Source: CAVSWN01 sp963770995 (GTDB taxonomy: Bacteria; Acidobacteriota; Vicinamibacteria; Vicinamibacterales; CAVVIG01). From it: DNA of 64,000 nt. The notes beneath the pieces are model-generated. The model saw only the letters and a program-made list of their open reading frames with translations, searched no databases and had not been told where the DNA came from. Numbering within the stretch: position 1 is the first letter of the stretch; the number at the start of each line of letters is the position of its first letter. The stretch covers positions 3,162,001 through 3,226,000 of the forward strand of contig CAVYRS010000001.1 in the NCBI GenBank assembly GCA_963770995.1, in the 5' to 3' direction. The position numbers were made by a program, and so were the translations under genes. Of the stretch, positions 30,572 to 40,099 are shown in pieces.

Positions 30572-31331
30572 TCAGCGGCGCCGAGCGCGCACCGGCCGTG
30601 CCACCAGATCTTTCGTCCGCTCCTGCGCCTGGTACGCGCGGGCGCGGAGCAGATGGTCGTTCATCGCGCGGCGCGCCGCATCCGGATCGCGCGCGCGGAT
30701 CGCCTGGTAGATCTCGCGGTGCGACTGGGCGGCGTCGCGATGGTCGCGATCCGACGCCTGCCCGGCGGTCTCGCGGCGCTGCTCGTAGTAGAGCGCCGAC
30801 ACCATCTCGACGACCGCCGCGATAATCGGATTGCCCGACGCCGCCGCGACGATGCGGTGGAAGTTGATGTCGTGCACCAGGAATCGCTGCGGATCGTCCA
30901 TCGAGGCGAACAGGCCGGTGACTTCCTCGGCCATCGACGCCAGGTGCTCGGGTGTTGCGCATTCGGCCGCGAGCCCGGCAGCGCCCACCTCGAAAATCCG
31001 CCGGGCATCGTACATCTGCTTGTGGGTGAAGTCATGAAGGGCCGCCAGCAGGCTCAATGGCTCGGAGCCGAGCGCCGGCGGACCCGCCGGAACTGTACGT
31101 GCCGGATCCATGGCGCGACTCCACGCAGCCCATGGCGGCCAGCGCGTGCAGCCCCATGCGCAGCGTCGGGCGGCTGACCCCGATTTGCGCGGCGAGATCC
31201 CGCTCGGGCGGCAGTTGGTCGCCCGGCCGCAGCTCCTTGCGCTCGATCAGGCCGCGCACGAACGACACGACCTGCTCGGATCCGCCCTCGCCGGCCAGCT
31301 TCGCTCGTCTTCGCATCGCAGACACAGTCAT
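30572..31331 (-). CDS. GntR/FadR-family regulator (wHTH + FCD), split by a frameshift
   Basis: The N-terminal frame from 31331 gives a GntR winged helix: 'VRGLIERKELRPGDQLPPER', 'IGVSRPTLRMGLHALAAMG', 'ESRHGSGTY'. At about 31090 the frame changes. The second frame then gives a complete FCD ligand-binding domain ending at 30572 ('MYDARRIFEVGAAGLAAE', 'FHRIVAAASGNPIIAAVVE', 'HREIYQAIRARDPDAARRAM'), with the Asp/His residues that bind a metal and an organic acid. FCD regulators of this group often sense hexuronates or similar acids. Next door are a TonB receptor, uxaC and a polygalacturonase, and GGTAT(A/T)ACC-type palindromes lie between them. It is therefore the likely repressor of the galacturonate locus. 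Confidence 0.82.
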
Positions 31332-31430
31332 TTCAGATTTCAGAGTTCAGATGAGTTCAGATTTCAGATTGAGGTCAGATTGAATGAGTCCGAATCCAGA
31401 AATCTTCCAATCAATCTGAACTCTGAAATG
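31331..31430. repeat. TTCAGATTTCAGAGTTCAGA / TCTGAACTCTGAAAT units
   Basis: The same CTGAA(A/C)TC unit family as at 5.46 kb, with left units facing inverted right units. It separates the TonB receptor stop from the GntR start. Confidence 0.65.
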
Positions 31431-31436
31431 TCGTCG

Positions 31437-34400
31437 TCAGAACGTCACCCGCAGGCCGACCTGCATGTCGCGCGGGTTGTTCCGGTCCTGGTTGATGAAG
31501 CCGAACGTCGAATTGCGCGGGTTCGTGTCGGGGTTCCACAACACCGTGTAGTTCAGCGCGTTGATCCACTCGAACCGCACCTGCAGCTTCACGCCGTTCG
31601 GGGCCGAGAAGTTCTTGAACAGTCCGATGTCCAGCAGGTGGAGCTGGTGCGTGCGCACCTCGGGCAGCGTCGACGGGAAATAGCGGACGTTGTTCGCGAG
31701 CTGGATGCGCTGATCGTTGCGCTGCCTGACCGGATCGTCGACCCCGTTGGTCTGCACCGCGGCGTCGTGGAAATAGAAGCACGAGACGTCCCACGCCGGC
31801 GTGTCGAGTCCGCGGGTCTGCCCGTTGACCGTCTTCCCGATGCTCGACGCGAGCGACGCCGGATCGCCGCAGCCCGCATCGTAGTACAGGCTGTTCCACG
31901 TGAGCGGAAATCCCGACTGGTACTGATATGTGCCGCTCACCTGCCATCCCCCGAGCACCGTGTCGATCGGGCTGCTCCACTCGTTGCCCCATCGGTGCTC
32001 GCGCCCGAACGGCAGCACCATGCTGGAACCGAGCGACAGCCGGTTCGGCCGGTCGTTGGGGGAGACACGATCCTCGAGCACGTCCTGTTGCGGGTTCAGG
32101 TACTTCAGCCGGTCGCGCGTTCGCGAGCGCGTGTACTGCACGGTGAAGGAGTTGCCGTTCGCGAACCGCCGCTCGAGCTGCGCCGTGACGCCGTGGTACG
32201 AGTCCGACCCCGCCTGCGACTCGATGCCGAAGGTGCCGAACTCGGGGAACTGGCGCAGCAGCTGTTGGCGCTGGACCGTGGCGTTGTTGATCGTGCTTCC
32301 CGGCAAGAGGCCGGCAAAGGGATTCGGCACCTGCTGCGTCAGGAATGCTTCGTTCGTGGTATCGCGGAACCGAGAGGTCGACAGGTACTGGAACGGAACG
32401 TTGTTGATGTCGCGGAACACCGGCAGGTTCTTCCCGCGCGATCCGATGTAGCTGAACGCCGTCAGCCAGCCTGATCCGAGCTCGTGCTGGAGCGCGATCT
32501 CCCAGCGCGTGTAATACGGCGACCGTCGATCCTGTCCGACCAGGTTGTTGGTCGCCTGCGGGCCGCCGATCGCCGGCGAGTTGCCGGTGAGGTTCTGACC
32601 GAGCGAGCTGGTCAGCCCGTTCGCGCCGCCGACCGGCTGCACGAGGCCGCCGCCCGGAATCGGATTCGACAGCGTGGCGCCCGTGAACGACAGGCCGTTG
32701 TCGAGCGTCGTGAGCACCGGCGTGCCCACCGAAAAGCCCTGCTGATTGATGGCGTCGAAGAACAGGTCGTACGAGAACAGCCCGGCGCCGCCGCGAATGA
32801 CGGTTCCCGGGGCGACGAGGTACGAGAAGGCGCCGCGCGGCAGCGTCTTGACGAGCGCGCCGTACACCGGGCCGTCCGCAAAGCGCAGCCCGCCCGGCAC
32901 CTTGAAGCTGCCGATCGGGATCTCCGGAATCGGACTGCGCGCGTACGCCGCCCGTGCCGCGGCTTCGATGGGATTGGCGACCTGCGTATCGAAGCCGGCG
33001 AGGTTGCGATTCTCCGCTTCCGTCATGCCGCGATTGATCTCGAACCGCAGGCCGAGGTTGAGCGTCAGCTTGCCGTTCACGCGCCAGTCGTCCTGCACGA
33101 AGAAGCCGTGATACTGCTGGCCGAACTCGCCGGCCGCCGCAATCTCGAACTGGCTCGACGAGGTTCCCGGCGTCGCCACGTTTCCGCTCGCGACGGTCGG
33201 CAATCCCAGCAGGAACTGCGCCCACGACTGCGCGCGGTCGTTGGCGGCCGCGCTGTTGTTGGCACGGGTGTACGCACCGTTGAACGCAAACCGCCCGCCG
33301 GGGAAGCCGTCGCTGACGATGGTCCACTGCTGGAGGCGCATGTCGTAGCCGGCTCGGACGCCGTGCGCGCCCCAGATGCGCGTCAGCGTCGGCGCGAACG
33401 AGAACGTCACCATCGGCCGGTTGAACCCGCTGCCAAAATCCGAGCGCTGCGATCCGAGCGACGCGATCGTCGATCCCGAGTTCGTGGTGCTGAAGCTGCC
33501 GAACGTGAAGAACGGCAGGTACTCGAAGCCTTTCATCAGCTGCAGCGCGGCCGCTGAAAACCCGAGCTTCGACGGATCGAAGCTCTGCGCAGGATCCCGG
33601 TACTCGCCGAATCGCGAGAAACTGACGCGCGCGTCGATCAGCAGCTGGTTGCTGAGCCCGGCCGTGTATCCGCCGTTCACGCCGAGGTTCGTTCGGTAGT
33701 CGAAGCCTTTCGTCACCGCAAACCCGTTGATCACGCCATCGTCGCTGGCGTTGGCCGCGTTCTGCGCCCAGTTGTACCGGTCCTCTTGGCGCTTGTTGTA
33801 GTACACGGTGCCGAACATCCGATTCGACGAGGAGATGTTGTGATCGAGGCGGCCCATCAGCGCGTGGTAGTCGTAGGGACGCAGCTGGTTCGTGAAGTAG
33901 TTGGACTCCGTATTGGATCGGTTCGGCAGCGGATAGAAGGCGGTGTAAGCGGCGGCGACGGGGTTGATGCGCGAAGCCGGAATCTGGTTGCCTGCGAACT
34001 GCGTGCGCACGCCGTTCGTCCCGGTGGCCGTGAGGGGATCGTAGATGGCCGTCGTGAACTCGCTGAAATCGCCGCGCCGCATCTTCTCGGTCGGGACGGT
34101 GTAGGACGCCGGCTCGGGCTGCACGTCGTGGAGGCGTTCACTGGACACCATGAAGAACGTCCGGTTCTTCGCAATGGGACCGCCGGCCGTGCCGGTGAAC
34201 CGGTGGTACTCGCGGGTCGGCTTGTCGCCGCCGGCGCGTTCGGTCAGGAGCGGAATCGCCGTGCGGCTGCCGTCGCGGTTGAAATAGGAGCCGGCGCCGC
34301 GGACGGCGTTCGTGCCGCTCTTGATCGCCAGATTGACCACCGCGCCCGCGGTATGGCCCGACTGGGCGTCGAAGGCGTTGGTCTGCACCTTGAATTGCTC

Positions 34401-35063
34401 GATGGCGTCCGATGGCGGCGAAAAGCCGACGCCACGCGCGTTCGATACGTTCGCGGCGCCGTCGATCGTGAACTCGTTGCCGCCCTGCACGCCGTTCACC
34501 ACGATGCCGCCGAGATTGCCGTTGTCGGCGGGGCGGGCGAAATGCAGGTCGGAGGAATCCATCACCCCGGGCGCCAGCCGCGTCAGCATGTACGCGGTGC
34601 CGTCGCCGAGCGGCAGCTCCGCGATCTGTTTGCTCTCCACGGTCGTGCCGCTGACCCCGGTCGTCGTGTTGATGAGCGGCGAGCTCGCGGTGACGAGCAC
34701 CGTCTCCTCGATACCGCCCGGCGCCATGACGAGATCCACGCGCAGCGCCTCGCCGACCCGCACCGGGTTCTCGGGATGGGCGACCTTTTTGAAGCCTTGC
34801 AGCTCCGCCGTCACCGAATAGGTGCCGGGGTTCAGGTAGAGCGCCCGGTACGCCCCTCGCTCGTCGGTCACGACCTCCTGGGAGAAGCCATTCGCCGTGT
34901 TCACGATCGTGACGGTGACGCCGGGCAGCACGCCGCCGGACGCGTCCATGGCGGTGCCGACGATCGAGCCGCGGAAGTCTTGTGCGGCGGCCGGCCGCGC
35001 CGACAGCACGAGCGCGCTGGCGACGAGCGCCGCGCAGGCCTGGCGATGAAGTGGCGAGAGCAT
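31437..35063 (-). CDS. TonB-dependent receptor with carboxypeptidase-regulatory N-domain
   Basis: 1208 residues from ATG 35063, chosen because AAGGAGATCAC stands directly before it. A signal peptide (about 1-28, ending RPAAAQ) precedes a carboxypeptidase-regulatory-like beta-sandwich (about 30-115: 'GSIVGTAMDASGGVLPGVTV'). Next come a plug domain ('VNGVQGGNEFTIDGAANVSN') and a roughly 900-residue outer-membrane barrel ending in an aromatic strand (MQVGLRVTF). Such receptors import large or scarce substrates using TonB energy. The setting (uxaC, GH28, FCD regulator, shared operators) suggests pectin-derived oligogalacturonides (inference). The gene is intact and divergent from uxaC. Confidence 0.88.
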   Translation of the reverse strand: MLSPLHRQACAALVASALVLSARPAAAQDFRGSIVGTAMDASGGVLPGVTVTIVNTANGFSQEVVTDERGAYRALYLNPGTYSVTAELQGFKKVAHPENPVRVGEALRVDLVMAPGGIEETVLVTASSPLINTTTGVSGTTVESKQIAELPLGDGTAYMLTRLAPGVMDSSDLHFARPADNGNLGGIVVNGVQGGNEFTIDGAANVSNARGVGFSPPSDAIEQFKVQTNAFDAQSGHTAGAVVNLAIKSGTNAVRGAGSYFNRDGSRTAIPLLTERAGGDKPTREYHRFTGTAGGPIAKNRTFFMVSSERLHDVQPEPASYTVPTEKMRRGDFSEFTTAIYDPLTATGTNGVRTQFAGNQIPASRINPVAAAYTAFYPLPNRSNTESNYFTNQLRPYDYHALMGRLDHNISSSNRMFGTVYYNKRQEDRYNWAQNAANASDDGVINGFAVTKGFDYRTNLGVNGGYTAGLSNQLLIDARVSFSRFGEYRDPAQSFDPSKLGFSAAALQLMKGFEYLPFFTFGSFSTTNSGSTIASLGSQRSDFGSGFNRPMVTFSFAPTLTRIWGAHGVRAGYDMRLQQWTIVSDGFPGGRFAFNGAYTRANNSAAANDRAQSWAQFLLGLPTVASGNVATPGTSSSQFEIAAAGEFGQQYHGFFVQDDWRVNGKLTLNLGLRFEINRGMTEAENRNLAGFDTQVANPIEAAARAAYARSPIPEIPIGSFKVPGGLRFADGPVYGALVKTLPRGAFSYLVAPGTVIRGGAGLFSYDLFFDAINQQGFSVGTPVLTTLDNGLSFTGATLSNPIPGGGLVQPVGGANGLTSSLGQNLTGNSPAIGGPQATNNLVGQDRRSPYYTRWEIALQHELGSGWLTAFSYIGSRGKNLPVFRDINNVPFQYLSTSRFRDTTNEAFLTQQVPNPFAGLLPGSTINNATVQRQQLLRQFPEFGTFGIESQAGSDSYHGVTAQLERRFANGNSFTVQYTRSRTRDRLKYLNPQQDVLEDRVSPNDRPNRLSLGSSMVLPFGREHRWGNEWSSPIDTVLGGWQVSGTYQYQSGFPLTWNSLYYDAGCGDPASLASSIGKTVNGQTRGLDTPAWDVSCFYFHDAAVQTNGVDDPVRQRNDQRIQLANNVRYFPSTLPEVRTHQLHLLDIGLFKNFSAPNGVKLQVRFEWINALNYTVLWNPDTNPRNSTFGFINQDRNNPRDMQVGLRVTF

Positions 35064-35103
35064 GTGATCTCCTTCATGCGGTGACGAGCGATAACGCGGA
35101 AGA

Positions 35104-35112
35104 GGTATTACC
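35104..35112. promoter_or_regulatory. GntR-type operator half of cluster, site 1 (GGTATTACC)
   Basis: A perfect palindrome GGTATTACC 41 bp upstream of the TonB receptor ATG, well placed to control that promoter. It matches the spacing and centre of site 3. Confidence 0.5.
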
Positions 35113-35134
35113 ACTCACATCTGGATGAGGTCAA

Positions 35135-35143
35135 GGATTAACC
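35135..35143. promoter_or_regulatory. GntR-type operator-like site 2 (GGATTAACC)
   Basis: An imperfect version of the same palindrome in the middle of the divergent gap between the TonB receptor gene and uxaC. Confidence 0.35.
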
Positions 35144-35197
35144 ACTCGGCGAGATGGCGTGGGAAGGCGACCTCGCGTGTCGAGAGCGGCTATTCAG

Positions 35198-35208
35198 TGG
35201 TATAACCA
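35198..35208. promoter_or_regulatory. GntR-type operator site 3 (TGGTATAACCA)
   Basis: A perfect 4-bp-arm palindrome TGGT-ATA-ACCA, 26 bp before the uxaC ATG. FadR-subgroup regulators such as UxuR/ExuR bind TGGTATACCA-like sites, which this resembles. Confidence 0.5.
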
Positions 35209-35234
35209 GTCGCCGCTGACACGGCTTTTGCGCG

Positions 35235-36656
35235 ATGCCGTTCATCACCGACGACTTCCTGCTGCACAGCGAGACGGCGCGCCAGTTGTACCGGCGCTAC
35301 GCGGCCGATCAGCCGATTCTCGACCACCACTGCCATCTGTCGCCGCGCGATCTGGCAGCAAACCGGCAGTTCGGGTCCCTGTTCGAGATCTGGCTCGAAG
35401 GCGACCACTACAAGTGGCGCGCGATGCGCGCCAACGGCGTGCCCGAGCGCTGCTGCACCGGCGACGCCGGCCCGTACGAGAAGTTTCTCGCGTGGGCCGC
35501 CACTGTGCCCGCGACCCTTCGCAACCCCCTGTATCACTGGACGCATCTCGAGCTCGTTCGCTACTTCGGCATCGACGATCTCCTGAACGAGCACACGGCG
35601 CCGGCGACCTGGGAGCGCGCCAACGCGTGCCTTGCCGATCCGGCGCTGAGCGCGCACGGCATCCTGCGTCGATTCGGCGTCGTGTGCCTCTGCACGACCG
35701 ACGATCCAGCCGATACGCTCGAGCACCATGCGCGCATCGCCGCCTCGTCGCTCGAGACGGCGGTGTATCCGACCTATCGTCCCGACGCCGCGATGAGGAC
35801 GGCCGATCCGGTCGCCTTCAACCGGTGGGTCGATCGGCTCGGCGCGGCGGCCAACGTGTCGATCGCGCGGCTGCCGGGCTTTCTCGACGCACTGCGCGCG
35901 CGTCATGACGCCTTCCACGCGATCGGATGCCGCCTCTCGGACCACGGGCTGGAGCACTGCCCCGCGGAATCGTGCACGGACGCCGAGGCGGCGACGCTGT
36001 TCGATCGCGCGCGGGGCGGCGCCGGGCTCGACCCGCGCGACGCGGAGAAGTTCGCGAGCTATCTGATGATCTACTTCGGCCGGCTCGACGCGGAGTGCGG
36101 CTGGACGAAGCAGCTGCACCTCGGCGCCATCCGCAACGTGAACTCGCGGCGTCTTGCGGAGCTCGGGCCCGACCGCGGCTACGACGCGATCGGCGACTGG
36201 CCGCAGGTGCGGTCGCTCGCGGCCTATCTCGATCGCCTGGCCAGCGACCACGCACTGCCGAACGTCGTGGTGTACAACCTGAATCCCGCCGACAACTACG
36301 CGTTTGCCGCGCTGGCCGGCTGTTTTCAGGACGAGGCGATCGCCGGCAAGATCCAGTTCGGCAGCGGCTGGTGGTTCCTCGATCAGAAAGAAGGAATAGA
36401 GTGGCAGCTCAACGCGCTGTCTGCCACCGGGCTGCTGTCGCGCTTCGTCGGCATGCTGACCGACTCGCGGTCGTTCATGTCGTTTCCACGTCATGAGTAC
36501 TTCCGGCGCGTCCTGTGCAACATGCTCGGCGCCGACATGGATCGGGGAGAACTGCCCGACGACGAGCCGCTGGTGGGCGGGATGATTCAGAAGATCTGTT
36601 ACGGAAACGCCGCTTCGCTCCTTGGGCTCGCACATCTTCGGCAGGAGAGCGCATGA
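35235..36656 (+). CDS. uxaC: Glucuronate/galacturonate isomerase
   Basis: 473 residues, standard for UxaC of the amidohydrolase superfamily. It converts D-galacturonate to D-tagaturonate and D-glucuronate to D-fructuronate. Motifs: 'QPILDHHCHLSPRDLAANR' (metal-ligand HxH), 'EIWLEGDHYKWRAMRANGV', 'YHWTHLELVRYFGI', 'VVCLCTTDDPADTLEHH', 'VYNLNPADNYAFAALAGCF', 'GMLTDSRSFMSFPRHEYFRR'. It heads an operon with GH28 and a ThuA-like gene: its stop overlaps the GH28 start (ATGA). A GntR-type operator lies just upstream. This enzyme anchors the interpretation of the locus as uronate catabolism. Confidence 0.95.
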   Translation: MPFITDDFLLHSETARQLYRRYAADQPILDHHCHLSPRDLAANRQFGSLFEIWLEGDHYKWRAMRANGVPERCCTGDAGPYEKFLAWAATVPATLRNPLYHWTHLELVRYFGIDDLLNEHTAPATWERANACLADPALSAHGILRRFGVVCLCTTDDPADTLEHHARIAASSLETAVYPTYRPDAAMRTADPVAFNRWVDRLGAAANVSIARLPGFLDALRARHDAFHAIGCRLSDHGLEHCPAESCTDAEAATLFDRARGGAGLDPRDAEKFASYLMIYFGRLDAECGWTKQLHLGAIRNVNSRRLAELGPDRGYDAIGDWPQVRSLAAYLDRLASDHALPNVVVYNLNPADNYAFAALAGCFQDEAIAGKIQFGSGWWFLDQKEGIEWQLNALSATGLLSRFVGMLTDSRSFMSFPRHEYFRRVLCNMLGADMDRGELPDDEPLVGGMIQKICYGNAASLLGLAHLRQESA

Positions 36657-38056
36657 CGACCCGCCGCGAATTCCTGCGGACGCTGGCAGTGGGCTCGGCG
36701 GCGGTTGGCAGTCCGCTGCCGCGATGGCTCGACGCGCAGGCCCCGGTCGATCCCTGGAGCGAGGTTCCGCGCATTCTTGCGCGCATCAAGCCGCCGGTCT
36801 TCCCGGCGCGCGACTTCGACGTCACCAGGCACGGCGCCGTCGGCGACAACGCGCGCGACAACACCAGCGCCTTCCGCGACGCGATCGCGGCCTGCGCTCG
36901 CGCCGGCGGTGGACGCGTCGTCGTACCGGCCGGCGAGTTCGTGACCGGCGCGATCGAGCTGAAGAGCGGCGTCAATCTGCACGTCTCGCAGGGTGCGACG
37001 ATTCGGTTCACGCACGATCACTCGAAGTATCCGCTCGTGTTCACGCGGTGGGAAGGCATGGAGCTCATGAACTTCTCGCCGATGATCTACGCCTTCGAGC
37101 AGCAGAATCTCGCCGTCACCGGGTCCGGCACCATCGACGGCAACGCCGATTGCAATCACTGGTGGCCGTGGAAAGGGCGCACCAACTGCGGGTGGAAGAA
37201 AGGCGACGCCAACCAGGACGCCGATCGCAACCGGCTGTTCGAGATGGTGGAGCGCGGCGCACCGGTCGCCCAACGCGTCTTCGGCCCCGGACACTACCTG
37301 CGGCCGATGTTCATCCAACCCTACCGCTGCGCGAACGTCCTCCTCGAAGGCGTCCGGCTCGTGAACGCGCCGATGTGGCAGGTGCATCCGGTACTCTGCC
37401 GGAACGTGACGGTGAAGGACCTGCACATCGAATCGGACGGTCCGAACACGGACGGCTGCAATCCGGAGTCGTGCGCCGACGTGCTGATCACGAACTGTGA
37501 TTTCGCGACGGGCGACGACTGCATCGCGATTAAGGCTGGCCGCAACGCGGACGGCCGCCGCGTGAAGATTCCCTCGGAGAACATCGTGATCCAACGCTGC
37601 CGGATGAAGGACGGCCACGGCGGCATCACGATCGGCAGCGAGGCCTCCGCCGGCGTCCGCAACGTGTTCGCGGAGGATTGCCGGCTCGACAGCCCGCGGC
37701 TCGACATCGCGCTCCGGATCAAGAACAACGCGATGCGCGGGAGCCTGATCGAGAACGTCTTCGCCCGCAACCTCGAGATCGGCCAGGTCGCGCAGGCGGC
37801 GCTGGCGATCGATTTCCACTACGAGGAAGCCGACAAGGGGCCGTTCGCGCCGGTGGTTCGACACGTGATGCTCGAAAACATCAGGATGAAGAAGGCCGAG
37901 CACGCGCTCTACCTGCGCGGCTTCGCACACTCGCCCATCCGGGGCGTGTCGGTCGTCGATTGCGACTTCGGTACTGTCGCGAAGCCGAACCGCCTGGAGC
38001 ACGTCGAGGGCCTTTCGATGCGGAACGTGCGCGTCAACGGAGCCACACAAGCATGA
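36653..38056 (+). CDS. GH28 polygalacturonase, exported
   Basis: 467 residues from ATG 36653 (overlapping the uxaC stop). The N-terminus MTTRREFLRTLAVGSAAVGS is a Tat-like signal. The parallel beta-helix of family GH28 shows its catalytic set in order: 'PNTDGCNPESCADV' (NTDG), 'ATGDDCIAIKAG' (two aspartates), 'GHGGITIGSE' (GHG) and 'IALRIKNNAMRG' (RIK). The enzyme cleaves alpha-1,4-galacturonide bonds in pectin, producing substrates for the neighbouring TonB receptor and UxaC. A pectate-specific 'exo' versus 'endo' mode cannot be read from sequence. Its stop overlaps the start of the ThuA-like gene (ATGA). Confidence 0.92.
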   Translation: MTTRREFLRTLAVGSAAVGSPLPRWLDAQAPVDPWSEVPRILARIKPPVFPARDFDVTRHGAVGDNARDNTSAFRDAIAACARAGGGRVVVPAGEFVTGAIELKSGVNLHVSQGATIRFTHDHSKYPLVFTRWEGMELMNFSPMIYAFEQQNLAVTGSGTIDGNADCNHWWPWKGRTNCGWKKGDANQDADRNRLFEMVERGAPVAQRVFGPGHYLRPMFIQPYRCANVLLEGVRLVNAPMWQVHPVLCRNVTVKDLHIESDGPNTDGCNPESCADVLITNCDFATGDDCIAIKAGRNADGRRVKIPSENIVIQRCRMKDGHGGITIGSEASAGVRNVFAEDCRLDSPRLDIALRIKNNAMRGSLIENVFARNLEIGQVAQAALAIDFHYEEADKGPFAPVVRHVMLENIRMKKAEHALYLRGFAHSPIRGVSVVDCDFGTVAKPNRLEHVEGLSMRNVRVNGATQA

Positions 38057-38949
38057 ACGCTCGGATCGTCGTGCTGGTGTGTGCGCTGGCCGCGGTGGGT
38101 GGGCGCGCCGCCTTCGCGCTGCGCGCTTCGGCGCCCGAGGGCCAGGCGCCCGTGCCGAAGAAGCTGCTGTTTCTGACGCACGCGGCGCTGTACAAGCACA
38201 CGAGCCTCGGGCCGGCGGAGAAAGCCGTCGCGGAGCTCGGCGCCAAGCACGGCTTCGAGGTCACGACGCTCGAAGGCTACACGCAAGACTCTGGCGGTCT
38301 CGACCTGTCGATGATTTCGGCGGAGTATCTTGCGCGGTTCGACGGCCTGATGCTGATGACGAACGGCAATCTGCCGCTGACAACCGCTCAGAAGAAAGCC
38401 ATCGTCGACTATGTCCGCGCCGGTCATGGGCTCATCGGCGCCCACTGCGCGACGCTGACGCTGTACGACTACCCGGAGTTCGGGAGCGTGCTCGGCGGCT
38501 ACTACCGGCGATCGATCGTCCCGACCGCGCGGATCGACGAGCGCCACGTCGGGGTGCTCAAGGTCGAAGATCCGATGCACCCCGCCACGAAGATGCTCGG
38601 CGGCAGCTGGCCCCTCGTCGAGGAGTTCTACCAGTTCGGGACGGAAGTGTGGGACGCGAGCCGGCCGGCCGAGAACGTGAGCCAGGTCGGACGGCTCCCG
38701 ATTCCACTCGCTTTCTCGCGCGATCGCGTCCACGTGCTCCTCAGTCTCGACACCGAGAAGATGGACATCAGCGATCTGGGTCCCGAAATTCGGAAGGGCG
38801 GCGACTATCCCCAGGCCTGGACGCGGACCGACGGCCGCGGCCGGGTGTTCTACACGGCGCTCGGACACCGCGACGACATCTGGTCGAACGATCCCGTCTT
38901 TCGGGCGCACGTGGCGGGCGGGATCCGATGGGCGCTGTCACTGGAATAG
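38053..38949 (+). CDS. Secreted ThuA-like glutamine-amidotransferase-fold protein
   Basis: 298 residues with a signal peptide (about 1-28). The domain (about 35-295) is ThuA-like: 'KKLLFLTHAALYKHTSL', 'RFDGLMLMTNGNLPLTTAQK', 'YVRAGHGLIGAHCATLTLYD', 'DPMHPATKMLGGSWPLVEEF', 'GRVFYTALGHRDDIW'. ThuA proteins are linked to trehalose or other sugar use, but no enzymatic reaction is settled. Its start overlaps the GH28 stop, so it belongs to the uronate operon and probably handles an oligosaccharide or modified sugar in the periplasm. It is intact; the next gene, on the opposite strand, ends 41 bp later. Confidence 0.85.
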   Translation: MNARIVVLVCALAAVGGRAAFALRASAPEGQAPVPKKLLFLTHAALYKHTSLGPAEKAVAELGAKHGFEVTTLEGYTQDSGGLDLSMISAEYLARFDGLMLMTNGNLPLTTAQKKAIVDYVRAGHGLIGAHCATLTLYDYPEFGSVLGGYYRRSIVPTARIDERHVGVLKVEDPMHPATKMLGGSWPLVEEFYQFGTEVWDASRPAENVSQVGRLPIPLAFSRDRVHVLLSLDTEKMDISDLGPEIRKGGDYPQAWTRTDGRGRVFYTALGHRDDIWSNDPVFRAHVAGGIRWALSLE

Positions 38950-38989
38950 CGCAGGCTCGAGCCCTGCGCCACGCGGCGCGACGCCGGGT

Positions 38990-40099
38990 TCAACTCGCGC
39001 TTCTCTTGCTGACGCGGATGGTGGCAGTGATGCCACTGAGTGTCGCAGTCCCGAGGTAATCGCCCCCCGCCGGCGCAGCAGAGATCGTACCTGTCGCCGG
39101 CGTTGACTGACAGCGCAGCGTTGCGCTGAGGCCGGTGGGAGTCAGCGTGCCGTCAACCTGCACGACCGGGGTCGACGTCGACCAGACCTCGTGAAATGCG
39201 CCGCTCGCGTCAACATTCATTCCCTGGGACGAGAAGCCGAGGCCCGGGATGATCAGGCCGCACGCCGAGACATTCAGCCCGGGATCATTGAAGGTCACGT
39301 TCCACGAGCCGCACACAGGTGACGCCGCACATGCGTTGGAGTCTGCCGAGCGCTTCGCGATCAGCGCGCCGCCGATCCCCGCGCCCGCGCCGCCCATGAT
39401 CCCGGCGATCGCGAGATGGGACAAGCCGCCCCCGCCGCCGGCCGTTCCGCCTCCGCCGGCGGCCGCCGCCGAAGCTTGCGCGGTCAGCACGTTCGTTTGC
39501 GCGATCGTAATGGCGGCAGTCTGCCCATGAAACGCCGCCGACGCCCCGATCTGCAGCGGGCCGTTCCCGAGTGGCGTCAATCCCGTCGCGGTCGCGCGAC
39601 CGAGCGCGTCGGTCGTGGCCGTCAACGTGCGAGCGCCGTTGAACGACGCGCGTCCCTTCTGGATCGCGAACCTGACGAGCGCACCGGACACCGGCTGGTC
39701 GTTGCGATCGCGCACTTCAATCACCGGCGCGACGGCGGTTTTCTGCTGAATGATGTTGACCGCGCCTTCACCCTCGAGCACCACGATCTTCAATGGGGGA
39801 GCCGCAGCCGTCAGCTGTGCCCGAACCGCTGCACGCGTGCCGGGCTTCACGGTCACCAATCGGCTGTTCTCCAGGTACCCGAGCCGCACAAGACGGATGC
39901 GATGCACGCCAGCCGCGATCGTCTGCAACGTCAGTGGCGTCTCGCCCGCGGCCTTGCCGTCGACGTAAACCGATGCGCCGGCCGGAGCGGATTCAACCAC
40001 CAGCGAACCGACCGCCTCCGTCGCCGAGACAATACGCTGACGTCCGCTCGCGAGCGTAATGAGGATGGCGAGCCCGAAGACGCCAATGCCGAATCTCAC
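38990..40099 (-). CDS. PEGA / Ig-like / Gly-rich-TM protein, paralog 4
   Basis: 369 residues from GTG 40099, which overlaps the previous stop (GTGA). A signal-like segment (about 1-28) precedes a PEGA domain ('GSLVVESAPAGASVYVDG', 'VHRIRLVRLGYLENSRLV') and a Big_1-like beta-sandwich ('LKIVVLEGEGAVNIIQQK' to 'QTAAITIAQTNV'). A glycine-rich hydrophobic stretch (about 200-245) then leads to a unique C-terminal domain of about 110 residues with five cysteines ('CAASPVCGSWNVTFNDPG', 'SACGLIIPGLGF', 'LRCQSTPATGTIS'). Three upstream paralogs share everything except this tail. It is the last gene of the sigma-kinase-caspase operon. Location is probably the envelope with the variable tail exposed; function is unknown. 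Confidence 0.72.
   Translation of the reverse strand: MRFGIGVFGLAILITLASGRQRIVSATEAVGSLVVESAPAGASVYVDGKAAGETPLTLQTIAAGVHRIRLVRLGYLENSRLVTVKPGTRAAVRAQLTAAAPPLKIVVLEGEGAVNIIQQKTAVAPVIEVRDRNDQPVSGALVRFAIQKGRASFNGARTLTATTDALGRATATGLTPLGNGPLQIGASAAFHGQTAAITIAQTNVLTAQASAAAAGGGGTAGGGGGLSHLAIAGIMGGAGAGIGGALIAKRSADSNACAASPVCGSWNVTFNDPGLNVSACGLIIPGLGFSSQGMNVDASGAFHEVWSTSTPVVQVDGTLTPTGLSATLRCQSTPATGTISAAPAGGDYLGTATLSGITATIRVSKRSAS

Noticed and set aside
36515..36652. Upstream extension of the GH28 frame inside uxaC
   Set aside because: The extension is Arg-rich and overlaps conserved uxaC codons. The Tat-like signal begins at the ATG overlapping the uxaC stop.
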